Source of the DNA: Planctomycetota bacterium
GTDB taxonomy: Bacteria > Planctomycetota > UBA1135 > GCA-002686595
Reading direction: 5' to 3'
DNA: 64,000 bases
NCBI GenBank assembly: GCA_020853575.1
Contig: JADYYP010000029.1
Span: forward strand, 1 to 64,000
This document shows positions 47,133 through 56,621 of this stretch, piece by piece. The notes beneath the pieces are model-generated. The model was not told the DNA's origin. It did not search any database and was given only the letters and a program-made list of their open reading frames with translations. How positions within the stretch are numbered: position 1 is the stretch's first letter; each line of letters begins with the position of its first letter. The position numbers were made by a program, and so were the translations under genes.

Positions 47133-49139
47133 CTACGGCAGGATGGTGAACCGCAGAGCCGTCGTCAGTCCCGTCGTGAACCCAAGCGGGTCGCCGGGGT
47201 CGCGATACCAGTACTGACAGAACACGATTTGTCCCTGCGTGAGCAGTGGATCGACGCCCGAGTCGATGTGGGCGTTGAAATCGAATGCGTACGCGCCGGA
47301 ACAGTCGTCGGGTGGAGGATTGCCGCCCGACAACTGGAGTGGCGTTCGCCGCACCGGTTGCTTGACGCACAGCGTTCCGCCCTGGAACGGGACCGCGTGC
47401 GGTTGGAAACCATAAAAGAGGATGCCCGCCTTGTTGTTGATCACCAGGCTCGCGGCGACGTGGAAAGGCAGCGGGCTAGATACGCTCGCGACTCCGATGG
47501 CCGAGATCTGCGGCTCACAGCCCTGGGAGTTGGTCTTCGCCGTGCAGTAGGACGGAGCGATGAAGGGCAAGGCGAAAGCGATGTCGACGTTCGAGCCCGG
47601 GAAGTCCATGCAAGTGTTGGTCAGGATCGCCGCGCCCGTGGCGTCGTCGAACTGCACGAATCCGGGCGCTCCCGTCGAGCCTGCGCCAACCACGTAGAGG
47701 TCGCCGTAGGGTCCGACCGCGATCCCCACCGGAGTTCCGACCGCACTCGTAGTGGCGAAGCCGAACGTGGTCGTACCGCTCGCGAGGTCGCGACGATCGA
47801 CGAGCGTGTCAACGGCAGTGTCGCGGACGAGGTACAGGGTTGCGCTGCTCGGTGAAGCGCACAGGTCGACATAGCTGCCGGTCGGTGGCGCTAGGGCCGT
47901 TGACATGTAGGCGCCGGTCAGCGGGTCGATGCGCACCAACGCACCCGCTTGTCCGATTGCGTACAACCAGCCGTCCGTGGCCGTCACGATGCCTCGCGGA
48001 GTGCCGATGGCGGACGATGGAACCGCGAACGACGGACCGAACGCCAGAGCGTCGACGTCGAACACGTCGATCCACTTGGTGGAGCCGTTGTCACGCAGGA
48101 AGTAGAGCGAGCGCAGCCCGTCGAAGCCGCACAGATCGACGTTGGAGCCGGCCAAGTCCGCGATCGTGGTCGCGGTCGTCGACTGCGCGGCGAGGTCCAG
48201 CTTCGCGAAGCCGGTACCGCTCCCGAGCACATACAGATGGTTGTCCGGTCCGGCGCAGATTCCGACTGGAGTGCCGAGCGTCGCCGCCGGGATCGAGTAC
48301 TGCTCCGGCGCGGGGATTTGAAGCACGACATCGAAGTGGTCGACTAAGGTGTCGCCCGCGGTGTCTCGCAGGATGTAGACGTTGTCCGGTGGATTCGAAG
48401 GTATGGGGCCCGAGGGATGGGGCGATAGACTCGCGGTCAACGGGAGGTCGAGCACGGCGTCGACTTCGCCGAAGTCACCACTGCCGAGCACTCCGCTGCC
48501 CACCTGACCGACGATAAATCCAGGGCTCAACGCGGCACCACCGAGGCTTCCGATGTCGTACGCCGCGACGTCGAACGCCAATCCAGTGGGGAAGGACGAG
48601 CCGTAGTCGACGATCACACGGAAGTCGTCGACACCGTCGCCGATGTTGAGACCGAAGACGAACGCGTTCGGCGCGGTCTGACAAACGAACTCGGCGCTCC
48701 CTGTCCCGGTGGTCTCGAAACCGCGCGCACCCTCCGAGTAGTCATTCGGGTCCACGGCTATCCCGAAGAGTGCGTCGGTCGCCGTGGCCACGCCGTCGTC
48801 GATGGCTCCGCCGAGCTGATTGCCGTCAGTGATGATCCCGAGGATCTGGACCTGCGGCGGGAACACCACGCGCCCGGCTACGGAGTCCAGACTCGCCGCG
48901 TTCGTGTCCACGAAGAAGCGGAAGTAGATCGACTGCACGTAGTCGGGAGTGCCCATCCCGTAGCTCGTCAGATTGACTCCCCCGGCGCCATAGGCGCGCT
49001 CGCGCACGACGACGAGATCGGGATCCGGCCGTGGGGTTGCCGGCGCAAATCCGACGTCCTCGTGTGGCTGTTGTGCTCCGAGGGTTGTGCCCATCAGGAG
49101 CAACGAGGTGAGAGCACGAAATCCGTGTGCGAGGTTCAT
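47133..49139 (-). CDS. secreted propeller protein with planctomycete C-terminal module
   Basis: 668 aa. Signal peptide (GFRALTSLLLMGTTLGAQQ). An N-terminal beta domain (~25-215) is followed by a propeller of ~45-residue repeats (VYILRDTAGDTLVDHFDVVL; LYFLRDNGSTKWIDVFDVDA; LYLVRDTAVDTLVDRRDLAS), each paired with GTPVGIxxGPxGDLYVVG. The C-terminal ~135 residues are the shared module (YCTAKTNSQGCEPQISAIGV, GILFYGFQPHAVPFQGGTLC, CSGAYAFDFNAH). Function unknown, extracellular. It lies between two respiratory gene groups but has no visible link to them. Confidence 0.7.
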   Translation of the reverse strand: MNLAHGFRALTSLLLMGTTLGAQQPHEDVGFAPATPRPDPDLVVVRERAYGAGGVNLTSYGMGTPDYVQSIYFRFFVDTNAASLDSVAGRVVFPPQVQILGIITDGNQLGGAIDDGVATATDALFGIAVDPNDYSEGARGFETTGTGSAEFVCQTAPNAFVFGLNIGDGVDDFRVIVDYGSSFPTGLAFDVAAYDIGSLGGAALSPGFIVGQVGSGVLGSGDFGEVDAVLDLPLTASLSPHPSGPIPSNPPDNVYILRDTAGDTLVDHFDVVLQIPAPEQYSIPAATLGTPVGICAGPDNHLYVLGSGTGFAKLDLAAQSTTATTIADLAGSNVDLCGFDGLRSLYFLRDNGSTKWIDVFDVDALAFGPSFAVPSSAIGTPRGIVTATDGWLYAIGQAGALVRIDPLTGAYMSTALAPPTGSYVDLCASPSSATLYLVRDTAVDTLVDRRDLASGTTTFGFATTSAVGTPVGIAVGPYGDLYVVGAGSTGAPGFVQFDDATGAAILTNTCMDFPGSNVDIAFALPFIAPSYCTAKTNSQGCEPQISAIGVASVSSPLPFHVAASLVINNKAGILFYGFQPHAVPFQGGTLCVKQPVRRTPLQLSGGNPPPDDCSGAYAFDFNAHIDSGVDPLLTQGQIVFCQYWYRDPGDPLGFTTGLTTALRFTILP

Positions 49140-49450
49140 GGTGCATCGATGCTAGTTGGACGAGCGGCGGTCGCACTCCAGGAAGCGCGCCGACGTGCAC
49201 GATCACAACGATATCACGAGATCCTGAGACTCGCCAGCCACGTTGTGCGGAGAAGCGTTCAGTTGAGCGGGTCGTGATGGTCGACGAATTGCTCGCGCGC
49301 GAATGACCCTTTACGACTGTCAATTCGCGCACGCCGCCGGCGCCGATCTGTGCTGGCGGCTCGGACACTCGAGCGCTGCGCGGCGCTCCTCCGAGCGAGC
49401 GCTCACGCTCGTGCGACAGGGTCCGCAACGACGCTTCCTGGGGAAGGCAC
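49140..49450. other. intergenic region, 311 bp
   Basis: Lies between the propeller gene and the IS91 fossil. No gene seen. TTTACGACTGTCAA near 49310 is a poor match to the Dnr-type palindrome. Confidence 0.3.
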
Positions 49451-49481
49451 TCCATGCGGGTGATTTCCGTCGGAAGCGGTC
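49451..49481 (-). repeat. 31-bp dispersed repeat, copy 3
   Basis: On the complement it starts GACCGCTTCC and ends CCGCATGGA, with 25 of 31 bases as in copy 2. It lies on the 3' side of the second IS91 fossil, as copy 2 does for the first. Confidence 0.65.
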
Positions 49482-49890
49482 GTTGTCGAAAGCAAGGTGG
49501 AGGTACGCCGGTGGCCTCCGACACGTTTCCCCCAGAGCCCAACGCGGGCCCCACTGAGCGGGCTGGCGAGCCGGGCGAGGCGCGCTGTGGCTGTGGCACA
49601 CGCGCTTTGGAATGCGACAGCGCTTGCTCGCCGGCGCGGGCCGCGGGCGACGGGCCTTCTTTGCAGCGTGAGGCGGGGGCGGCTCAAGCGAAGTCGAGCT
49701 GTTCACGCGAGCGGGCGGGTGCGGGGCGTGGGGGCTCGGTCGGGTCTCCGGAATTGCATGAGGTTCTCGTGGACGATGTCTGGATCGGTGATTTGCGCGA
49801 TCAACCCGTCGCGGACCGCCGCAGTTCGGACGCGTGAGGACGTCGACGGCGAGGACTTTGGCGCTGGAGCTGACAGCACGTCCATCTGCT
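49451..49890 (-). mobile_element. IS91-family element remnant, inverted relative to the one at 4050
   Basis: Complement reading: VLAVDVLTRPNCGGPRR in one frame, then in another LIAQITDPDIVHENLMQF and RPDRAPTPRTRPLA, matching VFALDVLTCPHCGGPRR and LIALLTDPIVVRRLLTHLGL of the first fossil. The first knuckle Cys is now Arg and the frame is broken, so it is more decayed. The segment after it aligns with the one at 4505-4681 (both contain TCCAAAGCGC, a GCGCGCCTC segment and GGAGGCCAC) and ends at the 31-bp sequence, copy 3 (49451-49481). It ends about 60 bp from the moaA stop codon. Confidence 0.65.
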
Positions 49891-49948
49891 GGTTCACTTC
49901 ACCCTCACGGCGCACCCGGACGCCTACTATCGATCAGGTTCCACGGGC

Positions 49949-50974
49949 CTAACCACCGCGAGTGTGCATCTCTAGCCGCGGATCCTCGCGCAACAGACCA
50001 ACGTCCGCGGAGGGCCCGCGTTCGCGCTCCGCCAGGCGGTCTTCCGCCCCGCGCTCGTCGCGCGCGCTCCACGTTTGGGCGATGCGATAAGCGAGTTCCC
50101 GGGTCGAAGCACCGCGGCGCAGGAGCGTGCGCAGATCGAGACCCAAACGCGCGTACAGGCACATGTACCAGTGCCCGTCGGCGGTAAGCCGGCTGCGATC
50201 GCAGCGCGCACAGAAGGGCGTCGTCGTCGAAGCCACGATGCCGAATACAGTGCCATCCCCGAGCCGAAAGCGCTGCGCCGGCGCGGACGACGCGTCGCGC
50301 AGCTCCTCAACAGGTCCATGACGCCATGCGACCAGCCGTAGGAGCTCCGCACGCGAGAAGACGTCATTGGGCGACCAATGCGTCGCGCCGCCAACGTCCA
50401 TGTACTCGATGAACCGGGCCTCGATGCCTCGCACGCGAGCGAACTCGAGCATGTCCAGTACCTCTCCATCGTTTACACCGCGCATCACGACGGTGTCGAG
50501 CTTCACGCGACCCGGCCAAATCCGCGTTGCCACGTCGATGCCGGCTAGAACGTCACTTAGGCCCCTGCGCTGCGTAACGCGCTCGAACACGCGCTCGTCA
50601 AGCGAGTCAAGGCTGACGGTGACGCGTGTCAATCCTGCCTGCGCGAGCGCCACCGCCTGGTCCGCGAGCAAGATTCCGTTCGTCGTCATCGCGATGTCTC
50701 GCAACGCGGAACGGCGGGCCAACTGCTCGACGAGTCGCGGCAACTCGCGACGTACGAGCGGCTCACCTCCGGTGATTCGGACGGCCTCCACCCCCAAGGA
50801 GCAGAAGGCGTCAACGATCGCGGCGATCTCTCCGAAGTGCAGCAGTTTGTCGCGCTCCAACCACTGGTAGGACCGTTCGGGCATGCAGTACGCGCAGCGG
50901 AGATTGCAGCGGTCCGTGACCGACACGCGGATAGAGCGGAGCGGTCGTCCCCGCGTATCGAGCGGTGTACCCAT
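49949..50974 (-). CDS. moaA: GTP 3',8-cyclase (molybdopterin biosynthesis)
   Basis: 341 aa. Radical-SAM motif C23-x3-C27-x2-C30 (TDRCNLRCAYC), GGEPLVRRELPRL, and the second cluster FCARCDRSRLTADGHWYMC (Cys-x2-Cys-x13-Cys). The C-terminus ends in Gly-Gly, as MoaA requires. It makes the first intermediate of molybdopterin synthesis from GTP. It is divergent from the molybdenum-enzyme operon and shares an Fnr/Dnr-type palindrome with it, so it is probably an accessory copy induced with the enzyme. The ATG at 50974 is chosen (GTPLDTRGRPLRSIRVSVTD); the open frame upstream is not MoaA-like. Confidence 0.9.
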   Translation of the reverse strand: MGTPLDTRGRPLRSIRVSVTDRCNLRCAYCMPERSYQWLERDKLLHFGEIAAIVDAFCSLGVEAVRITGGEPLVRRELPRLVEQLARRSALRDIAMTTNGILLADQAVALAQAGLTRVTVSLDSLDERVFERVTQRRGLSDVLAGIDVATRIWPGRVKLDTVVMRGVNDGEVLDMLEFARVRGIEARFIEYMDVGGATHWSPNDVFSRAELLRLVAWRHGPVEELRDASSAPAQRFRLGDGTVFGIVASTTTPFCARCDRSRLTADGHWYMCLYARLGLDLRTLLRRGASTRELAYRIAQTWSARDERGAEDRLAERERGPSADVGLLREDPRLEMHTRGG

Positions 50975-51028
50975 GAGACGGGAGTATGTGAGGGCCAACC
51001 GCGCCCCGCTCTCCGTTTCAGACGTCCC

Positions 51029-51042
51029 TTGACATCCGTCAA
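51029..51042. promoter_or_regulatory. Fnr/Dnr-type operator between moaA and the oxidoreductase operon
   Basis: TTGAC-ATCC-GTCAA, a perfect palindrome with a 4-base spacer. Centred 61 bp before the moaA start and 163 bp before the operon start; it could serve either or both promoters. Confidence 0.7.
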
Positions 51043-51198
51043 GGCGACCGGGTGTCGGAATCACGTTCACTGCCCTACATGGACGATCCCCGCATCGACT
51101 CGAAGTTCCTTCGGACACCCGAGAGGGCGAAGGGCGCTCCAACGCGAGAGCACAGCCATGTCGACTGCGGGCACCGCCGGCTTGGGAGGAAACTCGGG

Positions 51199-52830
51199 AT
51201 GCAAGCACGTGACGTTTCGTGGGTCTCCGGACTGTCTGCGGCTGTCCTCATGTTGCTCGGAGCATGCGAGCTCATCGGCAACGGCTCGGTAGTCGAGGAC
51301 AGCTCCGCGGGCGCGGCAGCGACTGGCGGTGCCCCGACCGCGGCTGCCTGCGTGAACAGGGGGCAAGGCCTGTATCAGAACTACTGCGCAACTTGCCACG
51401 GTCAGACCGGCCGTGGCAATGGTCCGGCCGCCTACCTCCTGTCTCCCGCACCCCGCGACTTTGGATCGACGCGCTTCCGAATCGTGTCCAGCGTCAACCA
51501 AGTGCCAACAGACGAGGACCTCGTGACCGTCTTGCGGCGCGGAATGCCCGGATCGGCGATGCCGCCGTGGGAGTGGATGCCTGACTCGGATCTCGTTGCG
51601 CTGGCGCGCTACGTTCGCGAACTCGCGATAACCGGTCGCGCCGACGACCTGCAAGCGCGGGCGATCAAGAACGACGAAACGCTCGAACGCGCCGAGGCTC
51701 TCGAGATTGCGACCGGTGCGATGACCCCAAAGGCACAGATCCCAATCCCACCTGAGTGCGAAGGCAAACCTGTCCAGCTACAGGCCGGCCGGCGCTTCTT
51801 CTTGGAGAACTGCGCCAAATGCCACGGCTCCGATGGAACCGGCTCAGCTGAGTCTCCACAAGTCAACGAAGACGGCACACCGGCGTATCCCCGTGACTTT
51901 ACCCGAGGCGTTCTCAAGGGTGGATCGTCACACGCCGACATCATCCGACGCATCACGGCTGGGCTTCCGGGTAGCCCGATGCCGGCAACGAGTATTGCAG
52001 ACCCGGAGCTCGCAGCCTCCCTGGCGGCCTACGTTCGCAGTCTCATCCGGCCCGGCGTCCAGGAGCGCGTGGCGCAGACGCGTCGCACGCTCGTCGCGCA
52101 GCGTGCGGTCGGGGCGTTGCCGTGGACCGTGCAGGATGCCGGGTGGTCTCAGGCGCCGGAGCAGTGGGTCCCGCTCATGCCGCTGTGGGCGCGGGCACAC
52201 GGTGTCGAGGGTTGCACGATCCGCGCGCTGCACGACGGGACGACGTTGGCGCTGCGCATCAGCTGGGAAGACCGCACACAGAGCACCGAACTGCTCGCGC
52301 AGGATCTTTTCACCGATGCCGTCGCGCTGCAGTGGTCTCGAGGAGCGCAGCCACCCCTGTTCACGATGGGCGAGCCGACGCGGCCAGTGAACATCTGGCA
52401 GTGGCGCGCGGGCTGGGAGCTCGATCTGGCCGCGGTGCGCGGCGTCACCGCACTCCACGCCGACACCCCCGATGACATGTACGGCCATGTCGACCCGCAA
52501 AGCGAGGTGCTGTACCTCACGGCACGCGCCGCGGGAAACCCGATGGCGGCAGCGACCCGGACGAGCGCCGGCGAGATGCTGAGCGCCACCGGTTTCGGCA
52601 CGCTCGCGCCCATCGGCGCCGACGCGAAGCTGACGGCGAAGGGCGTGTGGTCGAACGGCTTCTGGGACGTGGTGATGACGCGTCCGATGCAGGCCTGCTG
52701 TCCAGGCGAGCTCCCGCTCGCACCCGGTGACAGCGTGTTCCTCGGAGCGGCCGCGTGGGACGGCGACCAACGCGACCGCAACGGTCAGAAGTCCGTCTCC
52801 GTCTGGCATGTGTTCCGCATCGCGGACTGA
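51199..52830 (+). CDS. diheme cytochrome c fused to ethylbenzene-dehydrogenase-type heme-b (gamma) domain, lipoprotein
   Basis: 543 aa. The ATG at 51199 is chosen because GGGAGGA lies 7 nt upstream and a lipoprotein signal follows ([11 protein letters not shown], Cys23). Two c-type heme sites: C63-x2-C66-H67 with Met116 or Met121, and C205-x2-C208-H209 with Met261. From ~300 to the end it resembles the EB_dh domain ([50 protein letters not shown]), the heme-b subunit of type II DMSO-reductase-family enzymes. It would pass electrons between the Fe-S subunit and periplasmic or membrane carriers. First gene of the operon; the catalytic subunit follows after 14 bp. Confidence 0.85.
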   Translation: MQARDVSWVSGLSAAVLMLLGACELIGNGSVVEDSSAGAAATGGAPTAAACVNRGQGLYQNYCATCHGQTGRGNGPAAYLLSPAPRDFGSTRFRIVSSVNQVPTDEDLVTVLRRGMPGSAMPPWEWMPDSDLVALARYVRELAITGRADDLQARAIKNDETLERAEALEIATGAMTPKAQIPIPPECEGKPVQLQAGRRFFLENCAKCHGSDGTGSAESPQVNEDGTPAYPRDFTRGVLKGGSSHADIIRRITAGLPGSPMPATSIADPELAASLAAYVRSLIRPGVQERVAQTRRTLVAQRAVGALPWTVQDAGWSQAPEQWVPLMPLWARAHGVEGCTIRALHDGTTLALRISWEDRTQSTELLAQDLFTDAVALQWSRGAQPPLFTMGEPTRPVNIWQWRAGWELDLAAVRGVTALHADTPDDMYGHVDPQSEVLYLTARAAGNPMAAATRTSAGEMLSATGFGTLAPIGADAKLTAKGVWSNGFWDVVMTRPMQACCPGELPLAPGDSVFLGAAAWDGDQRDRNGQKSVSVWHVFRIAD

Positions 52831-52844
52831 ACGAGCAAGCCACC

Positions 52845-55800
52845 ATGAACACCAACCGTCGCGACTTCCTCTCGTTCTTCGCCGTCGGCTCCGTACTCGG
52901 CGCCGCCAGTGCCGCCAGTCCCGAAGGCTGGCTGTGGCCGTTTGCCTCGGGCGACGTTCCCAATCCGCTGGCGGCCTACCCCACGCGCGACTGGGAGAAG
53001 GTCTACCGCGACCAGTACGCCTACGACTCGAGCTTCACCTGGGTCTGTTCGCCGAACGACACGCACGCCTGCCGCGTGAAGGCCTACGTGCGCAACGGCG
53101 TGATCGTGCGCATGGGTTCCGACTACACGTACCAGAACTACGCGGACCTCTACGGCAACAAGGCGACCCCGAACTGGAACCCGCGGCAGTGCGCGAAGGG
53201 CTACACGTTCCATCGCGTGGTGTATGCGCCGTACCGCATCAAGTACCCGATGGTGCGTGCGGGTTGGAGGCGTTGGGCGGACGATGGCTATCCGTACCTC
53301 GACGACGAGGCGCGCAAGAAGTACCGCTTCTACGAGCGAGGACAGGACGAGCTCGTGCGCGTGACATGGGCCGAGGCGTTCCGGTACGTCGCCGGCGCCT
53401 ACGTCGCGATTGCGAAGCACTATTCCGGCGACAAGGGCGCGAGACGCCTTGCGGAGCAGGGCTACGAGCCCGAGATGATCGCGGAAATGAAGGGCGCGGG
53501 AACGCGCTGCCTCAAGTTCCGCGGCGGCATGGGCCTGCTCGGCGTGCTCGGCAAGTACGGCGCGTATCGCCTCGCGAACTCGATGGCGCTGCTCGACGTG
53601 CACGTGCGAGGCGTCGACGAGCACCACGCGCTCGCGGGACGCCAGTGGTCGAACTACACGTGGCACGGCGATCAGGCGCCCGGCCACCCGTGGGTGCACG
53701 GCCTGCAGGCCTCGGAGTGCGACTTCAACGACCTGCGCTCGTCCAAGCTGATCATCATGGACGGCAAGAACCTGGTCGAGAACAAGATGACCGACTCGCA
53801 TTGGTTCATCGAGTGCATGGAGCGCGGCGCGAAGCTCGTCGTGATCGCTCCCGAGTACGGTGCGCCTTCGTCGAAGGCCGACGTGCACGTGCCGATCCGT
53901 CCCACGACGGACGCGGCGCTGTTCCTCGGCATCACTCGACTGATGATGGAGCGCGGCTGGTACGACCGCGACTTCGTGCTCGGCTACACGGACTTCCCGC
54001 TGCTCGTGCGCACGGACACGGGCAAGCGCCTGCGCGCGGCGGAGGTGTTCGCTAACCATGCGTCGAGCCTTGCGGCCGATGGACCGAGCCGGAAGCTGCA
54101 GGGCCTGACCGCGGAGCAGCACGAGAAACTCGGCGACTTCGTGGTCTGGAACGAGGCGACCGACTCGCTCGCCGCCGTCACGCGCGACGACGTCGGCCGC
54201 AAGCTGGCCGCGCGCGGAGTTCGGCCGGCGCTCGACAGGATCGTGAAGGTCCGTCTGGTCGACGGCCAGGAGATCGAATGCCGCACGCTGTGGTCGATGT
54301 ACGTCGTGCACCTCGCCGACTATGACCTCGACACGGTCCACGCGATCACGCACACGCCCAAGGCGCTGATCGAGGAACTTGCGAAGGACATCGCCACGTT
54401 CAAGCCCGTCTCGATCCATCAGGGCGAGGGCATCAATCACTGGTTCCACGCGACGGAGATGAACCGGGCGGCCTACCTGCCACTGATGCTGACGGGCAAC
54501 ATCGGGCGGCGCGGGGCGGGTTGCCACACGTGGGCAGGCAATTACAAAGCCGCGCTGTTCCAGGGCTCGCCGTGGACGGGCGCGGGGTTCAAGGGCTGGG
54601 TAAACGAAGATCCGTTCCATCCCAACCTCGACCCGAACGCGCACGGCAAAGACGTCATTGCGCACGGCTACACGAAGGACGAGGAGCCGGCGTACTGGAA
54701 CCACGGCGATCGGCCGCTGATCGTCGAGACGCCCAAGCACGGGCGAGTGTGTCTCACCGGCCAGACGCACATGCCGACGCCGACGAAGGCGCTGTACTTC
54801 TGCAACGTCAACCTCTTCAACAACGCGAAGCACGCCTACGCGATGCTGAAGAACACCAACCCGCGGATCGACATGATCGTCACCGCGGAGATCCAGATGA
54901 CCGCGAGCGTCGAGTACGCGGACGTCGTCCTGCCCGCGAATTCGTGGGTCGAATTCGAGGATCTCGAGGTCACGGCCTCGTGCTCGAACCCGTTCCTGCA
55001 GGTCTGGAAGGGCGGCATCAAGCCGCTCTACGAGAGCAAGGATGACCTGACCATCCTCGCGGGCATCGCCAAGGAACTCGGCGTCCAGACCGGCGACCGA
55101 CGCTTCCACGACTACTTCAAGTTCGAGCACGAGGGCAAGCGCTCGATCTACCTGCAGCGCCTGCTCGACACGAGCACGACGACGTCCGGCTACAAGGTCG
55201 AGGACATCCTAGCCGGCAAGTACGGCGCGCCGGGTGGGGCCCTGATGATGTTCCGCACCTACCCGCGCATTCCGTTCTGGGAGCAGGTGCAGGACGACGA
55301 GCCGTTCTTCACCGACACGGGGCGCATGAATGCCTACGCCGACATCGACGAGGCGCTCGCCTGCGGCGAGAACTTCATCGTGCACCGCGAGGGCACCGAG
55401 GCGACGCCCTACCTGCCCAACGTGATCGTGAGCACCAACCCGTGGGTTCGACCGGAGGACTACGGACTGCCGCTCGACTGCGAGCACTGGGATGAGCGCA
55501 CGATCCGCAACGTCAAGCTGCCCTGGTCCGAGGTCAAGGGAACGCGGAACTTCCTGTGGGAGAAGGGCTTCCAGTTCCTGCTGCTCACCCCGAAGACGCG
55601 CCATCGCGTGCACTCGCAGTGGAGCTCGGTCGAGTGGCACGCGATGTACGACTCCAACTTCGGCGCGCCGTGGCGCATCGACAAGCGCTCGCCCGGCGTC
55701 GGCGAGCACCAGATGCACATCAACCCCGGCGCCGCACGCGATCTCGGCATCGCCGATGGCGACTACGTCTGGGTCGACGCGAATCCTGCGGATCGTCCGT

Positions 55801-56291
55801 ACTACGGCGCGGATCCCAAGGACCCGTTCTACAAGGTCGCCCGCTGCATGGTGCGAGCCATGTACAACCCGGCCTATCCCTACAACATCGTGATGATGAA
55901 GCACGCTCCGTACATCTCGACGGAGCGCAGCGTGAAGGCGCACGAGTCGCGGCCCGACGGTCGAGCGCTCAGCGCGGACACCGGCTATCAGGCCAATTTC
56001 CGCTACGGCTCGCACCAGAGCCTGACGCGCAACTGGCACATGCCGATGCACCAGACCGACAGCCTGTTCCACAAGGCCAAGGCGGCGACGCGCTTCATCT
56101 TCGGCGGCGAAGCGGACAACCACGCGGTCAACACCGTGCCGAAGGAGACGCTCGTGCGCGTCACCAAGGCCGAGGACGGCGGCCTCGGCGGGGTGGGCGT
56201 GTGGAAGGTCGCCACGCTGGGCTACACGCCGGGCGCGGAGAGCGAGGCGATGAAGCGCTACATCGCTGGCCAGTTCATGGACATCGAGTGA
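52845..56291 (+). CDS. Tat-exported molybdopterin oxidoreductase, type II DMSO-reductase family, NXR/nitrate-reductase-like catalytic subunit
   Basis: 1148 aa. Tat signal [17 protein letters not shown]. The FS0 cluster region is C68-SPND72-TH-A-C76 with C116; the spacing [11 protein letters not shown], followed by [12 protein letters not shown] and later PRQCAKG, resembles nitrite oxidoreductase (NxrA) and related periplasmic nitrate reductases as I recall them, with Asp72 where NarG has Cys. [16 protein letters not shown] aligns with the NarG segment holding the Mo-ligating Asp222, predicting Asp276 as ligand. Cofactor-binding segments [35 protein letters not shown] and [15 protein letters not shown] are present. 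It would act in the periplasm on a small oxyanion; direction (nitrite oxidation or nitrate reduction) and substrate cannot be decided here. Confidence 0.85.
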   Translation: MNTNRRDFLSFFAVGSVLGAASAASPEGWLWPFASGDVPNPLAAYPTRDWEKVYRDQYAYDSSFTWVCSPNDTHACRVKAYVRNGVIVRMGSDYTYQNYADLYGNKATPNWNPRQCAKGYTFHRVVYAPYRIKYPMVRAGWRRWADDGYPYLDDEARKKYRFYERGQDELVRVTWAEAFRYVAGAYVAIAKHYSGDKGARRLAEQGYEPEMIAEMKGAGTRCLKFRGGMGLLGVLGKYGAYRLANSMALLDVHVRGVDEHHALAGRQWSNYTWHGDQAPGHPWVHGLQASECDFNDLRSSKLIIMDGKNLVENKMTDSHWFIECMERGAKLVVIAPEYGAPSSKADVHVPIRPTTDAALFLGITRLMMERGWYDRDFVLGYTDFPLLVRTDTGKRLRAAEVFANHASSLAADGPSRKLQGLTAEQHEKLGDFVVWNEATDSLAAVTRDDVGRKLAARGVRPALDRIVKVRLVDGQEIECRTLWSMYVVHLADYDLDTVHAITHTPKALIEELAKDIATFKPVSIHQGEGINHWFHATEMNRAAYLPLMLTGNIGRRGAGCHTWAGNYKAALFQGSPWTGAGFKGWVNEDPFHPNLDPNAHGKDVIAHGYTKDEEPAYWNHGDRPLIVETPKHGRVCLTGQTHMPTPTKALYFCNVNLFNNAKHAYAMLKNTNPRIDMIVTAEIQMTASVEYADVVLPANSWVEFEDLEVTASCSNPFLQVWKGGIKPLYESKDDLTILAGIAKELGVQTGDRRFHDYFKFEHEGKRSIYLQRLLDTSTTTSGYKVEDILAGKYGAPGGALMMFRTYPRIPFWEQVQDDEPFFTDTGRMNAYADIDEALACGENFIVHREGTEATPYLPNVIVSTNPWVRPEDYGLPLDCEHWDERTIRNVKLPWSEVKGTRNFLWEKGFQFLLLTPKTRHRVHSQWSSVEWHAMYDSNFGAPWRIDKRSPGVGEHQMHINPGAARDLGIADGDYVWVDANPADRPYYGADPKDPFYKVARCMVRAMYNPAYPYNIVMMKHAPYISTERSVKAHESRPDGRALSADTGYQANFRYGSHQSLTRNWHMPMHQTDSLFHKAKAATRFIFGGEADNHAVNTVPKETLVRVTKAEDGGLGGVGVWKVATLGYTPGAESEAMKRYIAGQFMDIE

Positions 56292-56301
56292 GGCCCCCCC
56301 C

Positions 56302-56616
56302 ATGCCCAAGCTAGAACCTGACGTCACCGATCCGATGGAACTCGCCGGCGTGGCCTTCGACGATCCCACGGGCCAGAGTGTGCGTGTGATGGCCGAGTGC
56401 TTCGCAGACGAGTTTCTGCGCCTTGGACACAGCGTGTCCGAGGTGATGGAGCTCTTCCGCGGCAGCGAGCATCGCCTCGCGCACCACGCGTGGGAACGAC
56501 TGGGCGACATCGCGGTCTTCGCCATGGTGCAGGAGCTGCGCAGTCGCAACGACCGGATTCGCGAGTGCTTCCTGCGCTCGCGCAAGGCGCGCGGGATCGA
56601 GATCACGGGGAGCTAG
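56302..56616 (+). CDS. small conserved-looking protein in the oxidoreductase operon
   Basis: 104 aa, soluble and helical, no cofactor motif. It begins DVTDPMELAGVAFDDPTGQS and continues VMAECFADEFLRLGHSVSEV. It sits 10 bp after the catalytic-subunit stop and 5 bp before the Fe-S subunit start, so co-expression is certain by layout. Comparable short proteins occur beside other redox enzyme genes, in my recollection, but have no named function. An assembly or maturation role is a guess. Confidence 0.65.
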   Translation: MPKLEPDVTDPMELAGVAFDDPTGQSVRVMAECFADEFLRLGHSVSEVMELFRGSEHRLAHHAWERLGDIAVFAMVQELRSRNDRIRECFLRSRKARGIEITGS

Positions 56617-56621
56617 AGACA

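Noticed and set aside
49310..49323. Fourth Dnr-type site (TTTACGACTGTCAA)
   Set aside because: One half-site is imperfect, and it lies ~170 bp from the nearest start, which belongs to a propeller protein without redox motifs.
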